Assembly: GCA_964474655.1 (NCBI GenBank)
Contig: CAYYTU010000137.1
Span: 1-5,405, forward strand
Origin: CAYYTU01 sp964474655
GTDB taxonomy: Bacteria > Chloroflexota > Anaerolineae > B4-G1
Direction of reading: 5' to 3'
DNA: 5,405 nucleotides
The position numbers and the translations under genes were made by a program. Each line of letters starts with the position of its first letter. The stretch's first letter is position 1. A model generated the notes under the pieces. It saw only the letters and a program-made list of their open reading frames with translations, was not told the origin of the DNA and did no database searches. Shown here in pieces: positions 1-5,405 of the stretch.

Positions 1-3000
1 ATCGCCAAACCCGTTGATGTTGACCTGCTGCCAATCGGGCACGCCAAGGGCAAACTTCTGAACGCGGGCATTAATGGTATCAGCCACGTAGACGGCGCCG
101 TCGGGGGCGATGCCGATCCCTTCCGGGTTACGGAAGTCGCCGTTCGTCCCGCCCCACTCGCCGTTGATGGTAGTCAGGTATGCTCCGTCGTCGTCGAAGA
201 CCTGGACGCGCTGGTTCCAGTAGCTGTCGAGCACGTAGACGCGGTCCTGGGCATCCACTGCCACATCGAGCGGCGCCCGCAGATGGGCGAAGTCGTCGCC
301 GATGGTGCCTGTCTCACCCACGAACGTCTCGCACTCTCCGCTCGTGTCGACAATGGTGCAGCGCTGGACGCGGACGTTGTCACTATCGGCCACGTAGACG
401 TGCCCGGCGCTATCCACGGCCACGCCTCGGGGGTGATCGAAGTGGGCGTTATCTTCTCCGGCTTCATCTGTTACCCCCAGGGTGGCCTGATAGTTGTGAT
501 CGCTATCGTGGATTTGCACGCGGTGGTTCTCTTCGTCGGCCACGTAAATGTTACCGTCGCTATCCACCGCCACGCCGTACGGATCCTGGAACTGATCATC
601 ACCGGAGCCGCGGCTGCCCAATGTCCTTAGATAGTCACCGCCGCTGTCAAAAATCTGGATGCGGTGGTTGCCGGTATCGGCCACGTAGACGTTGCCGCTG
701 CTATCCAGGGCAACGTCGGTGGGGCCTCTCCAGTAAGCGCCGAAGTGGGCGTTGTCGTCCCCGTAGACGCCGGCTTCGCCCACGGACCACTGCGGTTCAC
801 CGGCGGCGTTCAGCTTGATCAGGCGATAGCCACTATCCTCAACAAGATAGATGCTGCCGTCGCTATCCACGGCCACGCCGTGCGGTGTATTGAAGAGACT
901 TTTGTCCGAGGGATAGGGAATACCGGACTTGCCCTGGAAGATGTTCAGTTCATTGCCATCGCTATCATACTCGCGGATGGTATGGTCGTGGAAGTCGCTG
1001 ACGTAGACGTGACCATTGGAATCCACCGCTACACCGGACGGCCAGCCGAGGTCGGTGACGAAGGCGTTGCACGTCCAGCCGAACATATCAGCGGAACATT
1101 CTTTGACGCGCCCGTTGACACTGTCGGCGATGTAGAAATCGCCACTGCCATCCGTCCCCAATCCCTCGGCCAGTCCATAGGCCGAGTTCAGCTCATCGGA
1201 CCCACCTCCAGCGCTGCCGGTGCCGTGGATCGTGCTGCACGACCAGCCGCCAGAGTAGGAGCAGCGTTGCACGCGATGATTATTCACGTCGGCCACGTAG
1301 AGGAAGTCGCCGCTGTTGAGGAAGATCTGGCCCGGTGTGTCGAAGTGCGCGTCATCATCGCCGGGCTCGCCGGTCACCCCGATGGTCGTGCTGTAGACCG
1401 GTGTCTCGTTCGCGTCGAAGGTGTAGACCTGGATGCGGTGATTGTTCGAGTCCGAGACGTACATGCGCCCGCTGCTGTCGAAGGCAATGCCGCGCGGGGT
1501 GTCGAAGTGCGAGTTATCGTCGCCCGCGTTCCACGGATCGTCTGGCGGGAACTCCTGCAGGAAGTTGCCGCTGGCGTCATACTGCGCCACGCGGTGCCGA
1601 TCGACCGTCCAGATGTGGCTCCCGCTGTCGACGGCTACATCCTGCGGATGGTCGAAGGTGTACTCGCCCCGGTTCTGGAGCCCGGCGGTGCCGATGCTCA
1701 ACAAGTTATTGCCGTTTTCGTCGTACTCCAGCAACCGGGCGCCCAGTTCCTCCGCGACATAGAGCTTGTCACTCCCGTCAACGAAGAGGCCGTTGGGGCC
1801 GTTAAGATAATCGGTGTCGGCCGGGTAGGCCGTTCCCGGCTCGCCCAGCGTCTCCACGTAGCGGAAGCTGGTGCCCGGCTCGCCCAGGGTGAGCGACGGC
1901 GATTCGTCGCTGGCGATGGCAAGGCCGTATTCGGTGGTGCAGCCGTAGGCCCACTGATCCCAATGGTAGACCTTGACGTAGTAGGTGCCGTCGCTGGGCG
2001 CTTGCCAATCCAGGCAAGAGGCGGGCCAGCGTCCAGGACAGTCATCGTTTTCGGCCAGCAGCGTGCTGCCGTCGGCGTCGTAGAGCTCCAGCACCGTGTC
2101 GGCGTGATCGCCGGTGTTCGCCGTGGCAAGAGTGTAGGTGACACCAGCCTGGGCCTCGAACTTGACCCAATCGGTGTCCTCCTCGGTGTGGAAGTTATGG
2201 ATCTGCGAAGCGCCGTTAGGAGGAAGTCGGGATGCGCTACCGATGCCGTCGTCGTTCTCGTAGGCGTCGGCGGCGGTCTCGCAGATATCGACGGTATGGG
2301 AGACCTCTTCGGTGGAGTAGGCGCTCAGGTTGCCAGCGTGGTCGCGAGCGCGAGCGCGGAAGTAGTACGTGTGGTCATCGGCGCCAACGAACGTGGTGTA
2401 CGTGTCAGTAGTGCCGAGGACGAGGTCAGTCCAGGTGCCATCAGCACCATCACGGACTTGGACATCGTAGCTCGCGATGCCAGAGAGACTATCGTAGCTA
2501 TACCACCAGTTGACCCAGAAGTCGCGGAAAGGTGCGTTTCCGTATGCAGGATAAGCATCAGGAGTGACGTTGGGGGCAGTGCGGTCGATGCCCAGGTGGT
2601 ACGAAGCCGCGTGAGTCTGGTTACCGGCCCAGTCGTAGGCGTAGATAAAAACCACACAATCCTGCGACTGCTCCGGCCTGCTGCTGGTATCGAGATCATA
2701 GGTCCAGCCATCTCTGGCATCCCAGTCATCCTTCAAGACGACCCAGTCCGAGTTCTCCCAGTCGGCATCGTGCCAGTAGAACTTGACGTTGCGGATGCCG
2801 CTTTCGCCATCGCTCACGTCGGTGGTGACAGCCTGCGTGGTGGGATCGATCCAGGAATCGGGCTCCGGCGAGATGATCTCGGCAGTGGGGGTGATCGCGT
2901 CAGTGAGCAGGTGGATGGTGTAGGGGTAATCGGTGCCACCGTCATCCCCGTAATCCCGCACCTTGATGTAGTACGTCCCGCTTTGGGACAACTCATACCC

Positions 3001-5013
3001 CAGGTGAGAGTCCAGGCTGCCGGGGTATTCGTCGTTGTTCTGATCCAGCGTGTTCCCGGAACTATCCAACAAATAGATGTAGGAATCCAGTGACGATCCC
3101 TCGCTCTGGGCGTCGATGTCGATGACAACTTTATCGCCCGCCGCGCCGGTGAATTCGTAGAAATCCTCATCACCGGCAGAGCAGATGTCGGCGCTCAGCG
3201 TCTGGCCGTAGGAGATAGAAGTCGCAAAGCTGGTCGAGTCGTTGAGCTCGTTTTCGTCGTTGCAGGCAACGAGGTCAGCCGAGTAGATATAGTTTTCAAT
3301 CAGACAATTACCGTAGGCCACTTTGAAGTACCCATTGTCGCCAAAACCGGTGCCCCAGCTATTTCGAACGATCCAATACCCTCCAAAGTCGTCGTAACCA
3401 ACGATTGAGACGCCATGATTGGTGCCATCTGGCTCTGGGTCGCAGCGATAGATGCCATTATCAAACTCGCCTTCCATAGCTATTGACACAGCCAAGGGAC
3501 CGTGCGCAAGCAAAGCGGACTTAATCTCGGTCCTTGAAGGATCCCACGTAAAGTTGGTACGTGCCAAAGTGTACAATCGACTGTCCCAATCGCTGCATCG
3601 ATCGTTGCACTGGTAGTCGCTACATTCGGTGTCGCTGCAATAGTTGCACATAGAACAAACACAACCATTGCTGTCATAGGTACAACCATCAGTGTCACCG
3701 TCGTGGTAGGGGAGGCAACTCTCATCTGGGATACCCTCATCTCGAATGTATACCAATGCTGATCCACCCCATCCACCGTTGCAATCCCCGGCATCAACCG
3801 CACAGTCGGTCACCAAGTACTGTTCCGACATATCAGGATTGAGGGTATGATCTCGGTTCCCGATATTGGTGACCGCCTCGGCGACACCCACGGCAGCAAA
3901 TGCCCAGCAACTGCCACATATACCTTGATCCCTGATCGGCGTCATCCAGTTGACGCCGTCGTAATCCCGCCAATCGAAGGAAAGAAGCGTAGCGAGATCC
4001 TGCATCCCCGAGGTTGAAGGCTCGCTTGACCTTCCCTGGTACGTGGTCGTATAGGACGGCGTGGCGCCGATCGACTTCTCAACCAGATTGACGGCCTCGA
4101 CCGCCGACAGCACTTCTCTGCCATCTGCATTCACACAAAGAGCAGCTTCAGAGGTAAAAGGGTTGTCGCTATCGCGTTTTGTGACTGTACTGAGGCCCTC
4201 ACGAGCGCAGGCATTATAGGCTTGACCGCATTTTCCTTTGAGGAAGTCCCAGGCGCTGCAGGATGCACGGGCGGGAAGCTTACAGACTCCCCGCTGGCTG
4301 CCGTCGGATGTTTCGGTGACCTCGTACTTATAGCCCAGCTCGGTGCAGTAAATGGCGGCCGGATTGCGCATCGATTGAGCGTTGCCAGGTGCAATTTCGT
4401 CTTGTGATGTTGTGGAGGTCGATGGCGCATTGGGCGGCGGGGTCGGCCCGGTCGACTGAGATGTTCGCAGGGCATCAACCTCCGGGGCTTGTCGATGCAA
4501 CTTCTCCCGTGCGCTGGTCGATATAAGGCTCTCCGGCACCTTTTCCACCCACTGCAGATACAGACCCTCCTCGCTGGGCATCAGCGCTTGCCAGGCGCCG
4601 CTCTCGTCGCGGCGCGCCAGCACGTGGATCGGCCCGTCCACCACCTTCTCCTCGCTCTGCCACTCGGCGACGCCGTGGGCCCATTCGCCTTCCACCTCCA
4701 CCTCAAGTGCCCCGATCTGATAGCGCGGCCCCCAGTAGTCCAGGCGCTTCTGCAGCACCGCCTCGATGGCGTCGTGGGCACGCTTCTCCTCCATCTCGGG
4801 CGGCAGTTCATCGGGCGGGGGCGGCGTGGGGAAGCTCTGATCTGCGGCACGCGGCTCTGCGGACGGCGGCGTCGCGCTGGGAGAGACGGCCGGCGGCGTG
4901 GGCGGCGCAGGCGCATAGGCAGAGGCCGGTCGAGAGGAGACCGGACGCGCCGCCGACGCCATTCCACTCGTCAAAAGCACCAGGATCGCTATAGCGGAAA
5001 ACACTTTTCTCAT
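1..5013 (-). CDS. Secreted multidomain papain-family (C1A) cysteine peptidase with DUF333-like, PPC, FN3-like and NHL modules; 3' end outside window
   Basis: Open for 1671 codons from ATG at 5013 to base 1, where the frame leaves the window. The start is chosen for a GGAGG six bases upstream and a clean signal peptide directly after it; the frame is open upstream to a TGA at 5143-5145, but nothing there looks coding. Module order by residue: signal peptide 1-21; Pro-rich linker 24-72; Trp-rich domain about 75-165; Pro/Ser/Thr linker about 184-210; DUF333-like 217-262; papain domain about 344-581; PPC 587-703; beta-sandwich modules 709-808 and 810-908; PPC 917-1034; NHL blades about 1050-1657. 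The peptidase has oxyanion Gln363, nucleophile Cys369, His533 and Asn551, so it should hydrolyse peptide bonds outside the cell. No classical I29 inhibitor propeptide (ERFNIN pattern) was seen. Far longer than a simple papain-type enzyme (about 220 residues mature). No frameshift was found. The family call is firm; substrate and role are unknown. Confidence 0.95.
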   Translation of the reverse strand, partial: MRKVFSAIAILVLLTSGMASAARPVSSRPASAYAPAPPTPPAVSPSATPPSAEPRAADQSFPTPPPPDELPPEMEEKRAHDAIEAVLQKRLDYWGPRYQIGALEVEVEGEWAHGVAEWQSEEKVVDGPIHVLARRDESGAWQALMPSEEGLYLQWVEKVPESLISTSAREKLHRQAPEVDALRTSQSTGPTPPPNAPSTSTTSQDEIAPGNAQSMRNPAAIYCTELGYKYEVTETSDGSQRGVCKLPARASCSAWDFLKGKCGQAYNACAREGLSTVTKRDSDNPFTSEAALCVNADGREVLSAVEAVNLVEKSIGATPSYTTTYQGRSSEPSTSGMQDLATLLSFDWRDYDGVNWMTPIRDQGICGSCWAFAAVGVAEAVTNIGNRDHTLNPDMSEQYLVTDCAVDAGDCNGGWGGSALVYIRDEGIPDESCLPYHDGDTDGCTYDSNGCVCSMCNYCSDTECSDYQCNDRCSDWDSRLYTLARTNFTWDPSRTEIKSALLAHGPLAVSIAMEGEFDNGIYRCDPEPDGTNHGVSIVGYDDFGGYWIVRNSWGTGFGDNGYFKVAYGNCLIENYIYSADLVACNDENELNDSTSFATSISYGQTLSADICSAGDEDFYEFTGAAGDKVVIDIDAQSEGSSLDSYIYLLDSSGNTLDQNNDEYPGSLDSHLGYELSQSGTYYIKVRDYGDDGGTDYPYTIHLLTDAITPTAEIISPEPDSWIDPTTQAVTTDVSDGESGIRNVKFYWHDADWENSDWVVLKDDWDARDGWTYDLDTSSRPEQSQDCVVFIYAYDWAGNQTHAASYHLGIDRTAPNVTPDAYPAYGNAPFRDFWVNWWYSYDSLSGIASYDVQVRDGADGTWTDLVLGTTDTYTTFVGADDHTYYFRARARDHAGNLSAYSTEEVSHTVDICETAADAYENDDGIGSASRLPPNGASQIHNFHTEEDTDWVKFEAQAGVTYTLATANTGDHADTVLELYDADGSTLLAENDDCPGRWPASCLDWQAPSDGTYYVKVYHWDQWAYGCTTEYGLAIASDESPSLTLGEPGTSFRYVETLGEPGTAYPADTDYLNGPNGLFVDGSDKLYVAEELGARLLEYDENGNNLLSIGTAGLQNRGEYTFDHPQDVAVDSGSHIWTVDRHRVAQYDASGNFLQEFPPDDPWNAGDDNSHFDTPRGIAFDSSGRMYVSDSNNHRIQVYTFDANETPVYSTTIGVTGEPGDDDAHFDTPGQIFLNSGDFLYVADVNNHRVQRCSYSGGWSCSTIHGTGSAGGGSDELNSAYGLAEGLGTDGSGDFYIADSVNGRVKECSADMFGWTCNAFVTDLGWPSGVAVDSNGHVYVSDFHDHTIREYDSDGNELNIFQGKSGIPYPSDKSLFNTPHGVAVDSDGSIYLVEDSGYRLIKLNAAGEPQWSVGEAGVYGDDNAHFGAYWRGPTDVALDSSGNVYVADTGNHRIQIFDSGGDYLRTLGSRGSGDDQFQDPYGVAVDSDGNIYVADEENHRVQIHDSDHNYQATLGVTDEAGEDNAHFDHPRGVAVDSAGHVYVADSDNVRVQRCTIVDTSGECETFVGETGTIGDDFAHLRAPLDVAVDAQDRVYVLDSYWNQRVQVFDDDGAYLTTINGEWGGTNGDFRNPEGIGIAPDGAVYVADTINARVQKFALGVPDWQQVNINGFGD
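43..1866 (-). other. Twelve NHL-type beta-propeller blades (residues about 1050-1657)
   Basis: Twelve repeats of 47-54 residues start at about residues 1070, 1120, 1170, 1224, 1275, 1322, 1374, 1424, 1475, 1525, 1578 and 1627. The consensus is F-(D/N)-x-P-x-G-V-A-V-D-S-x-G-x-V-Y-V-A-D-x-x-N-H-R-(I/V)-Q, then an Asp/Gly turn and a strand ending in Gly. Blade 2 lacks the Asn before His-Arg, blade 4 is weak in the VAVD segment and blade 7 lacks the NHR motif. Twelve blades would suit two six-bladed propellers; the segment FRYVETLG at 1050-1057 could be the closing strand of the first. NHL propellers in exported proteins usually bind proteins, sugars or other ligands; no active site is visible here. 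Confidence 0.9.
1912..2265 (-). other. Pre-peptidase C-terminal (PPC) domain 2 (residues 917-1034)
   Basis: Opens with acidic AYENDDGIGSAS, then QIHNFHTEEDTDWVKFEAQAG, TVLELYDADGSTLLAENDDC and the closing SDGTYYVKVYHW. This is the same domain plan as the first PPC but clearly diverged, with two extra Cys (992 and 1000) in the loop before the closing strand that could form a disulfide. It separates the FN3-like modules from the propeller. Confidence 0.85.
2290..2889 (-). other. Two Ig/FN3-like beta-sandwich modules (residues 709-808 and 810-908)
   Basis: The first module opens PTAEIISPEPDSWI, has DGESGIRNVKFYW in its middle and ends VVFIYAYDWAGNQTHAASYHL. The second opens DRTAPNVTP, has SGIASYDVQVRDG and ends HTYYFRARARDHAGNLSAYS. 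The SGI..(V/Y).V and A.D.AGN signatures are common to FN3-like and bacterial Ig-like spacers of exported proteins. They join the two PPC domains and probably act as spacers. The exact Pfam family cannot be settled by eye. Confidence 0.75.
2905..3255 (-). other. Pre-peptidase C-terminal (PPC) domain 1 (residues 587-703)
   Basis: Typical PPC order: an acidic entry (ENELNDS), a polar Ser/Thr stretch ending ISYGQTLSADIC, then GDEDFYEFTGAAGDKVVIDID, a LDSYIYLLDSSGNTL strand pair, an Asn/Asp turn, and the closing SGTYYIKVRDYG. PPC domains are beta-sandwiches found after the catalytic part of secreted peptidases and are often removed after export. This one follows the papain domain by about six residues. 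Confidence 0.85.
3271..3984 (-). other. Papain-like C1A peptidase catalytic domain (residues about 344-581)
   Basis: The domain opens FDWRDYDGVNWMTPIRDQG, the usual mature start of C1A enzymes, and runs into CGSCWAFA. Gln363 is the oxyanion-hole residue and Cys369 the nucleophile. SEQYLVTDC and DCNGGW (about 396-415) are the next family signatures; Cys366-Cys411 and Cys404-Cys433 are likely equivalents of the two conserved papain disulfides. His533 lies in TNHGVSIVGYDD and Asn551 in WIVRNSWGTGFGDNGYF. All residues needed for activity are present. The Cys-to-His distance is 164 residues against 134 in papain, and most of the difference is the Cys-rich insert at 444-473. This is the best supported domain in the window. 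Confidence 0.96.
3595..3684 (-). other. Cys-rich insertion inside the papain domain (residues 444-473)
   Basis: Eight Cys lie in 30 residues (444, 451, 453, 456, 459, 464, 469, 473), with Cys433 just before. The spacing is C-x6-C-x-C-x2-C-x2-C-x4-C-x4-C-x3-C. The insert falls after the CLPY segment and before the HGPLAVSIA strand, so it would form a surface loop of the second half of the fold. Bacterial C1A enzymes often carry a short Cys loop ending CSDW here; this one is longer and denser. It could be a disulfide knot or a metal site; the sequence does not decide. Confidence 0.75.
4228..4365 (-). other. DUF333-like domain (residues 217-262)
   Basis: The segment opens with NPAAIYC, continues with a Gly-Tyr-Lys-Tyr-Glu-Val strand, then an SDGSQRGVC turn, a second Cys, and ends WDFLKGKC. 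This matches my recollection of DUF333 (Pfam PF03891, once annotated as putative hemolysin): Asn-Pro-Ala start, Cys at position 7, Gly-x-Cys after an acidic-Gly turn, a Cys-x-x-Trp and a closing Gly-x-Cys. The four Cys (223, 244, 252, 262) could form two disulfides. Cys270, Cys275 and Cys297 follow before the peptidase domain. Its function is not known; sitting between the N-terminal domain and the mature enzyme, it is probably in the pro-region. Confidence 0.7.
4519..4791 (-). other. Trp-rich N-terminal domain of unknown function (residues about 75-165)
   Basis: After the Pro-rich linker a predicted helix (about 75-92) leads into a YWGPRY motif (93-98) and then alternating strand-like segments with conserved-looking aromatics (Trp111, Trp118, Trp141, Trp155). 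The segment GPIHVLARR (127-135), then a Gly-Ala-Trp-Gln turn and LYLQW (151-155), suggests a small alpha/beta fold. From memory, similar segments sit at the N terminus of other large exported Chloroflexota proteins; no Pfam name can be given. Lying before the catalytic domain, it could be part of the pro-region. A second Pro/Ser/Thr-rich linker follows at about 184-210. Confidence 0.5.
4951..5013 (-). other. Sec signal peptide (residues 1-21)
   Basis: Residues 1-21 show the three classical parts: a basic start (MRK), a hydrophobic core at about 4-14 (VFSAIAILVLL), and a small-residue end, Ala-Ser-Ala at 19-21, giving likely signal peptidase I cleavage after Ala21. No lipobox Cys is present, so this is not a lipoprotein. 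A Pro/Ala/Ser-rich, low-complexity linker follows to about residue 72. Confidence 0.85.
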
Positions 5014-5017
5014 CACA

Positions 5018-5024
5018 CACCTCC
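5018..5024 (-). promoter_or_regulatory. Ribosome binding site of the peptidase gene
   Basis: Read on the minus strand the bases are GGAGGTG; the GGAGG core ends six bases before the ATG at 5013, an ideal Shine-Dalgarno spacing. It decides between this ATG, the GTG directly before it and an out-of-frame ATG at 5026 that overlaps the site. Confidence 0.85.
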
Positions 5025-5104
5025 ATATAATTGGCTGTTCCCAAGGTGACCGGCACTTAGAAATTGAGTGGGTGTATGCAAAACTTGGGGGGGCAGGAGT
5101 GCCA

Positions 5105-5119
5105 AGACTTCGGAAGTCT
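5105..5119. repeat. 15-bp palindrome in repeat copy 1
   Basis: AGACTTC, a central G, then GAAGTCT: perfect 7-base arms around one base. No T-run follows on either strand, so it does not look like an intrinsic terminator. It could be a protein binding site or a structural core of the repeat. Confidence 0.8.
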
Positions 5120-5260
5120 ACGAGAACGATATGCGCAGGGCTTCAAAATTGTTCTTCTCGGCATAATTTGATAAGCAGAGCAGTATTTGAGACTTCCCAA
5201 GGTGACCGGCACTTAGAAATTGAGTGGGTGTATGCAAAACTTGGGGGGGCAGGAGTGCCA

Positions 5261-5275
5261 AGACTTCGGAAGTCT
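5261..5275. repeat. 15-bp palindrome in repeat copy 2
   Basis: Identical to the palindrome of copy 1, exactly 156 bases further on, with the same central G. Confidence 0.8.
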
Positions 5276-5345
5276 ACGAGAACGATATGCGCAGGGCTTC
5301 AAAATTGTTCTTCTCGGCATAATTTGATAAGCAGAGCAGTATTTG

Positions 5346-5360
5346 AGACTTCCGAAGTCT
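5346..5360. repeat. 15-bp palindrome at the head of the inverted copy
   Basis: Same 7-base arms, but the central base is C instead of G, as expected if this element is in the opposite orientation. The right end of the tandem match (TTCC, 5350-5353) falls inside it, so the duplication breakpoint lies in the palindrome. Confidence 0.8.
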
Positions 5361-5396
5361 GTCCTCCCCCAACTTGTAAATACGCCCCAATTGAGT
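5346..5396 (-). repeat. Diverged inverted partial copy of the repeat
   Basis: Read on the minus strand, this stretch gives CAATTGGGGCGTATTTACAA, then GTTGGGGGAGGAC and the palindrome. It lines up with the part of copy 2 from about 5217 to 5275 (AATTGAGTGGGTGTATGCAA, then AACTTGGGGGGGCAGG and the palindrome), with several substitutions and a gap of about nine bases. The two form an imperfect inverted repeat around a central segment at 5276-5345. Confidence 0.65.
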
Positions 5397-5405
5397 TGCA
5401 GAGGC

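Larger units (their letters stand above)
5038..5353. repeat. Two identical tandem copies of a 156-bp unit
   Basis: Copy 1 is 5038-5193 and copy 2 is 5194-5349. Read base by base they are identical, including a run of seven G (5087-5093 and 5243-5249). The match runs four bases further (TTCC at 5350-5353), so TTCC stands at the start, the junction and the end, as expected of a duplication through a 4-base microhomology. Each copy contains a short inverted pair GGCACT/AGTGCC (5052-5057 with 5098-5103 in copy 1) and a 15-bp palindrome. Perfect identity means the duplication is very recent, is kept even by gene conversion, or is an assembly artefact. Confidence 0.95.
5014..5405. other. Intergenic region, no gene seen
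   Basis: No reading frame with a start, ribosome site and protein-like composition is present on either strand, and no tRNA or rRNA is recognisable. The stretch is visibly richer in A and T than the gene. Nearly all of it is the repeat block; only 5014-5037, next to the start codon, is unique leader. No convincing promoter with both boxes was found. Confidence 0.7.

Noticed and set aside
180..818. Arg-rich plus-strand frame of 212 codons, and similar Arg/Pro-rich frames at 1335-1805 and 4581-4967
   Set aside because: Low-complexity Arg/Ser/Pro translations typical of wrong frames in GC-rich DNA; they overlap well supported domains of the minus-strand gene.
664..3093. 809-codon plus-strand open frame, with another at 283-630 in the same register
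   Set aside because: Its codons lie exactly opposite those of the peptidase gene, so stops arise only where the gene uses TTA, CTA or TCA. The gene rarely uses these in its NHL, PPC and FN3-like parts; the stops seen are opposite a CTA (628-630) and a TCA (3091-3093). The translation mirrors the antisense of the repeats and the minus strand explains every base.
5026..5031. TATAAT on the plus strand near the start codon as a promoter box
   Set aside because: It points away from the peptidase gene, no good -35 partner was seen, and no plus-strand gene follows in the window.
4489..5049. Plus-strand 186-codon frame reaching into the intergenic region
   Set aside because: Antisense to the signal peptide, Pro-rich linker and N-terminal domain; it becomes Arg-rich and has no family features.
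4808..5056. Minus-strand frame starting at 5056 that overlaps the start of the peptidase gene
   Set aside because: It lacks its own ribosome site, contains the Shine-Dalgarno of the main gene within its codons, and gives no signal peptide or known domain; the main frame continues into a clear peptidase.
5105..5119. Palindrome as intrinsic terminator
   Set aside because: The stem is short, with a one-base or three-base loop, and no T-run follows on either strand.
5038..5360. CRISPR array
   Set aside because: Only two long identical units stand directly next to each other without unique spacers, and no cas-like gene is present.

Overview
The window is dominated by one gene on the minus strand. 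It starts with ATG at 5013 and stays open, without a stop, to base 1 (1671 codons), so its 3' end lies outside the window. It encodes a very large secreted modular protein. In order it has a signal peptide, a Pro-rich linker, a Trp-rich N-terminal domain, a small Cys-containing domain that looks like DUF333, a papain-family (C1A) cysteine peptidase with its whole catalytic apparatus, a first pre-peptidase C-terminal (PPC) domain, two Ig/FN3-like beta-sandwich modules, a second PPC domain, and twelve NHL-type beta-propeller blades. The last residues seen look like the start of a further module.

The other 392 bases (5014-5405) hold no gene. They contain a 156-bp unit present as two identical head-to-tail copies, followed by a shorter, diverged inverted copy. 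All three share a 15-bp palindrome. Only about 24 bases separate this repeat block from the start codon, so the promoter of the peptidase gene probably lies in repeat DNA or beyond it.

The organism is a bacterium with a fairly GC-rich coding region, a Shine-Dalgarno sequence and a Sec-type signal peptide. The architecture (secreted papain-like peptidase, PPC, FN3-like modules, many NHL blades) and the style of the N-terminal domain resemble large exported proteins of Chloroflexota (Anaerolineae and relatives). That assignment is recollection and inference, not proof.

The likely job is an exported, possibly surface-held, protease. The N-terminal part would act as pro-region, the papain domain would cut proteins, the PPC and FN3-like modules would act as spacers or be processed after export, and the NHL propellers would bind a partner or substrate. 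Nothing in the window identifies the target. Several long plus-strand reading frames across the gene are antisense shadows.
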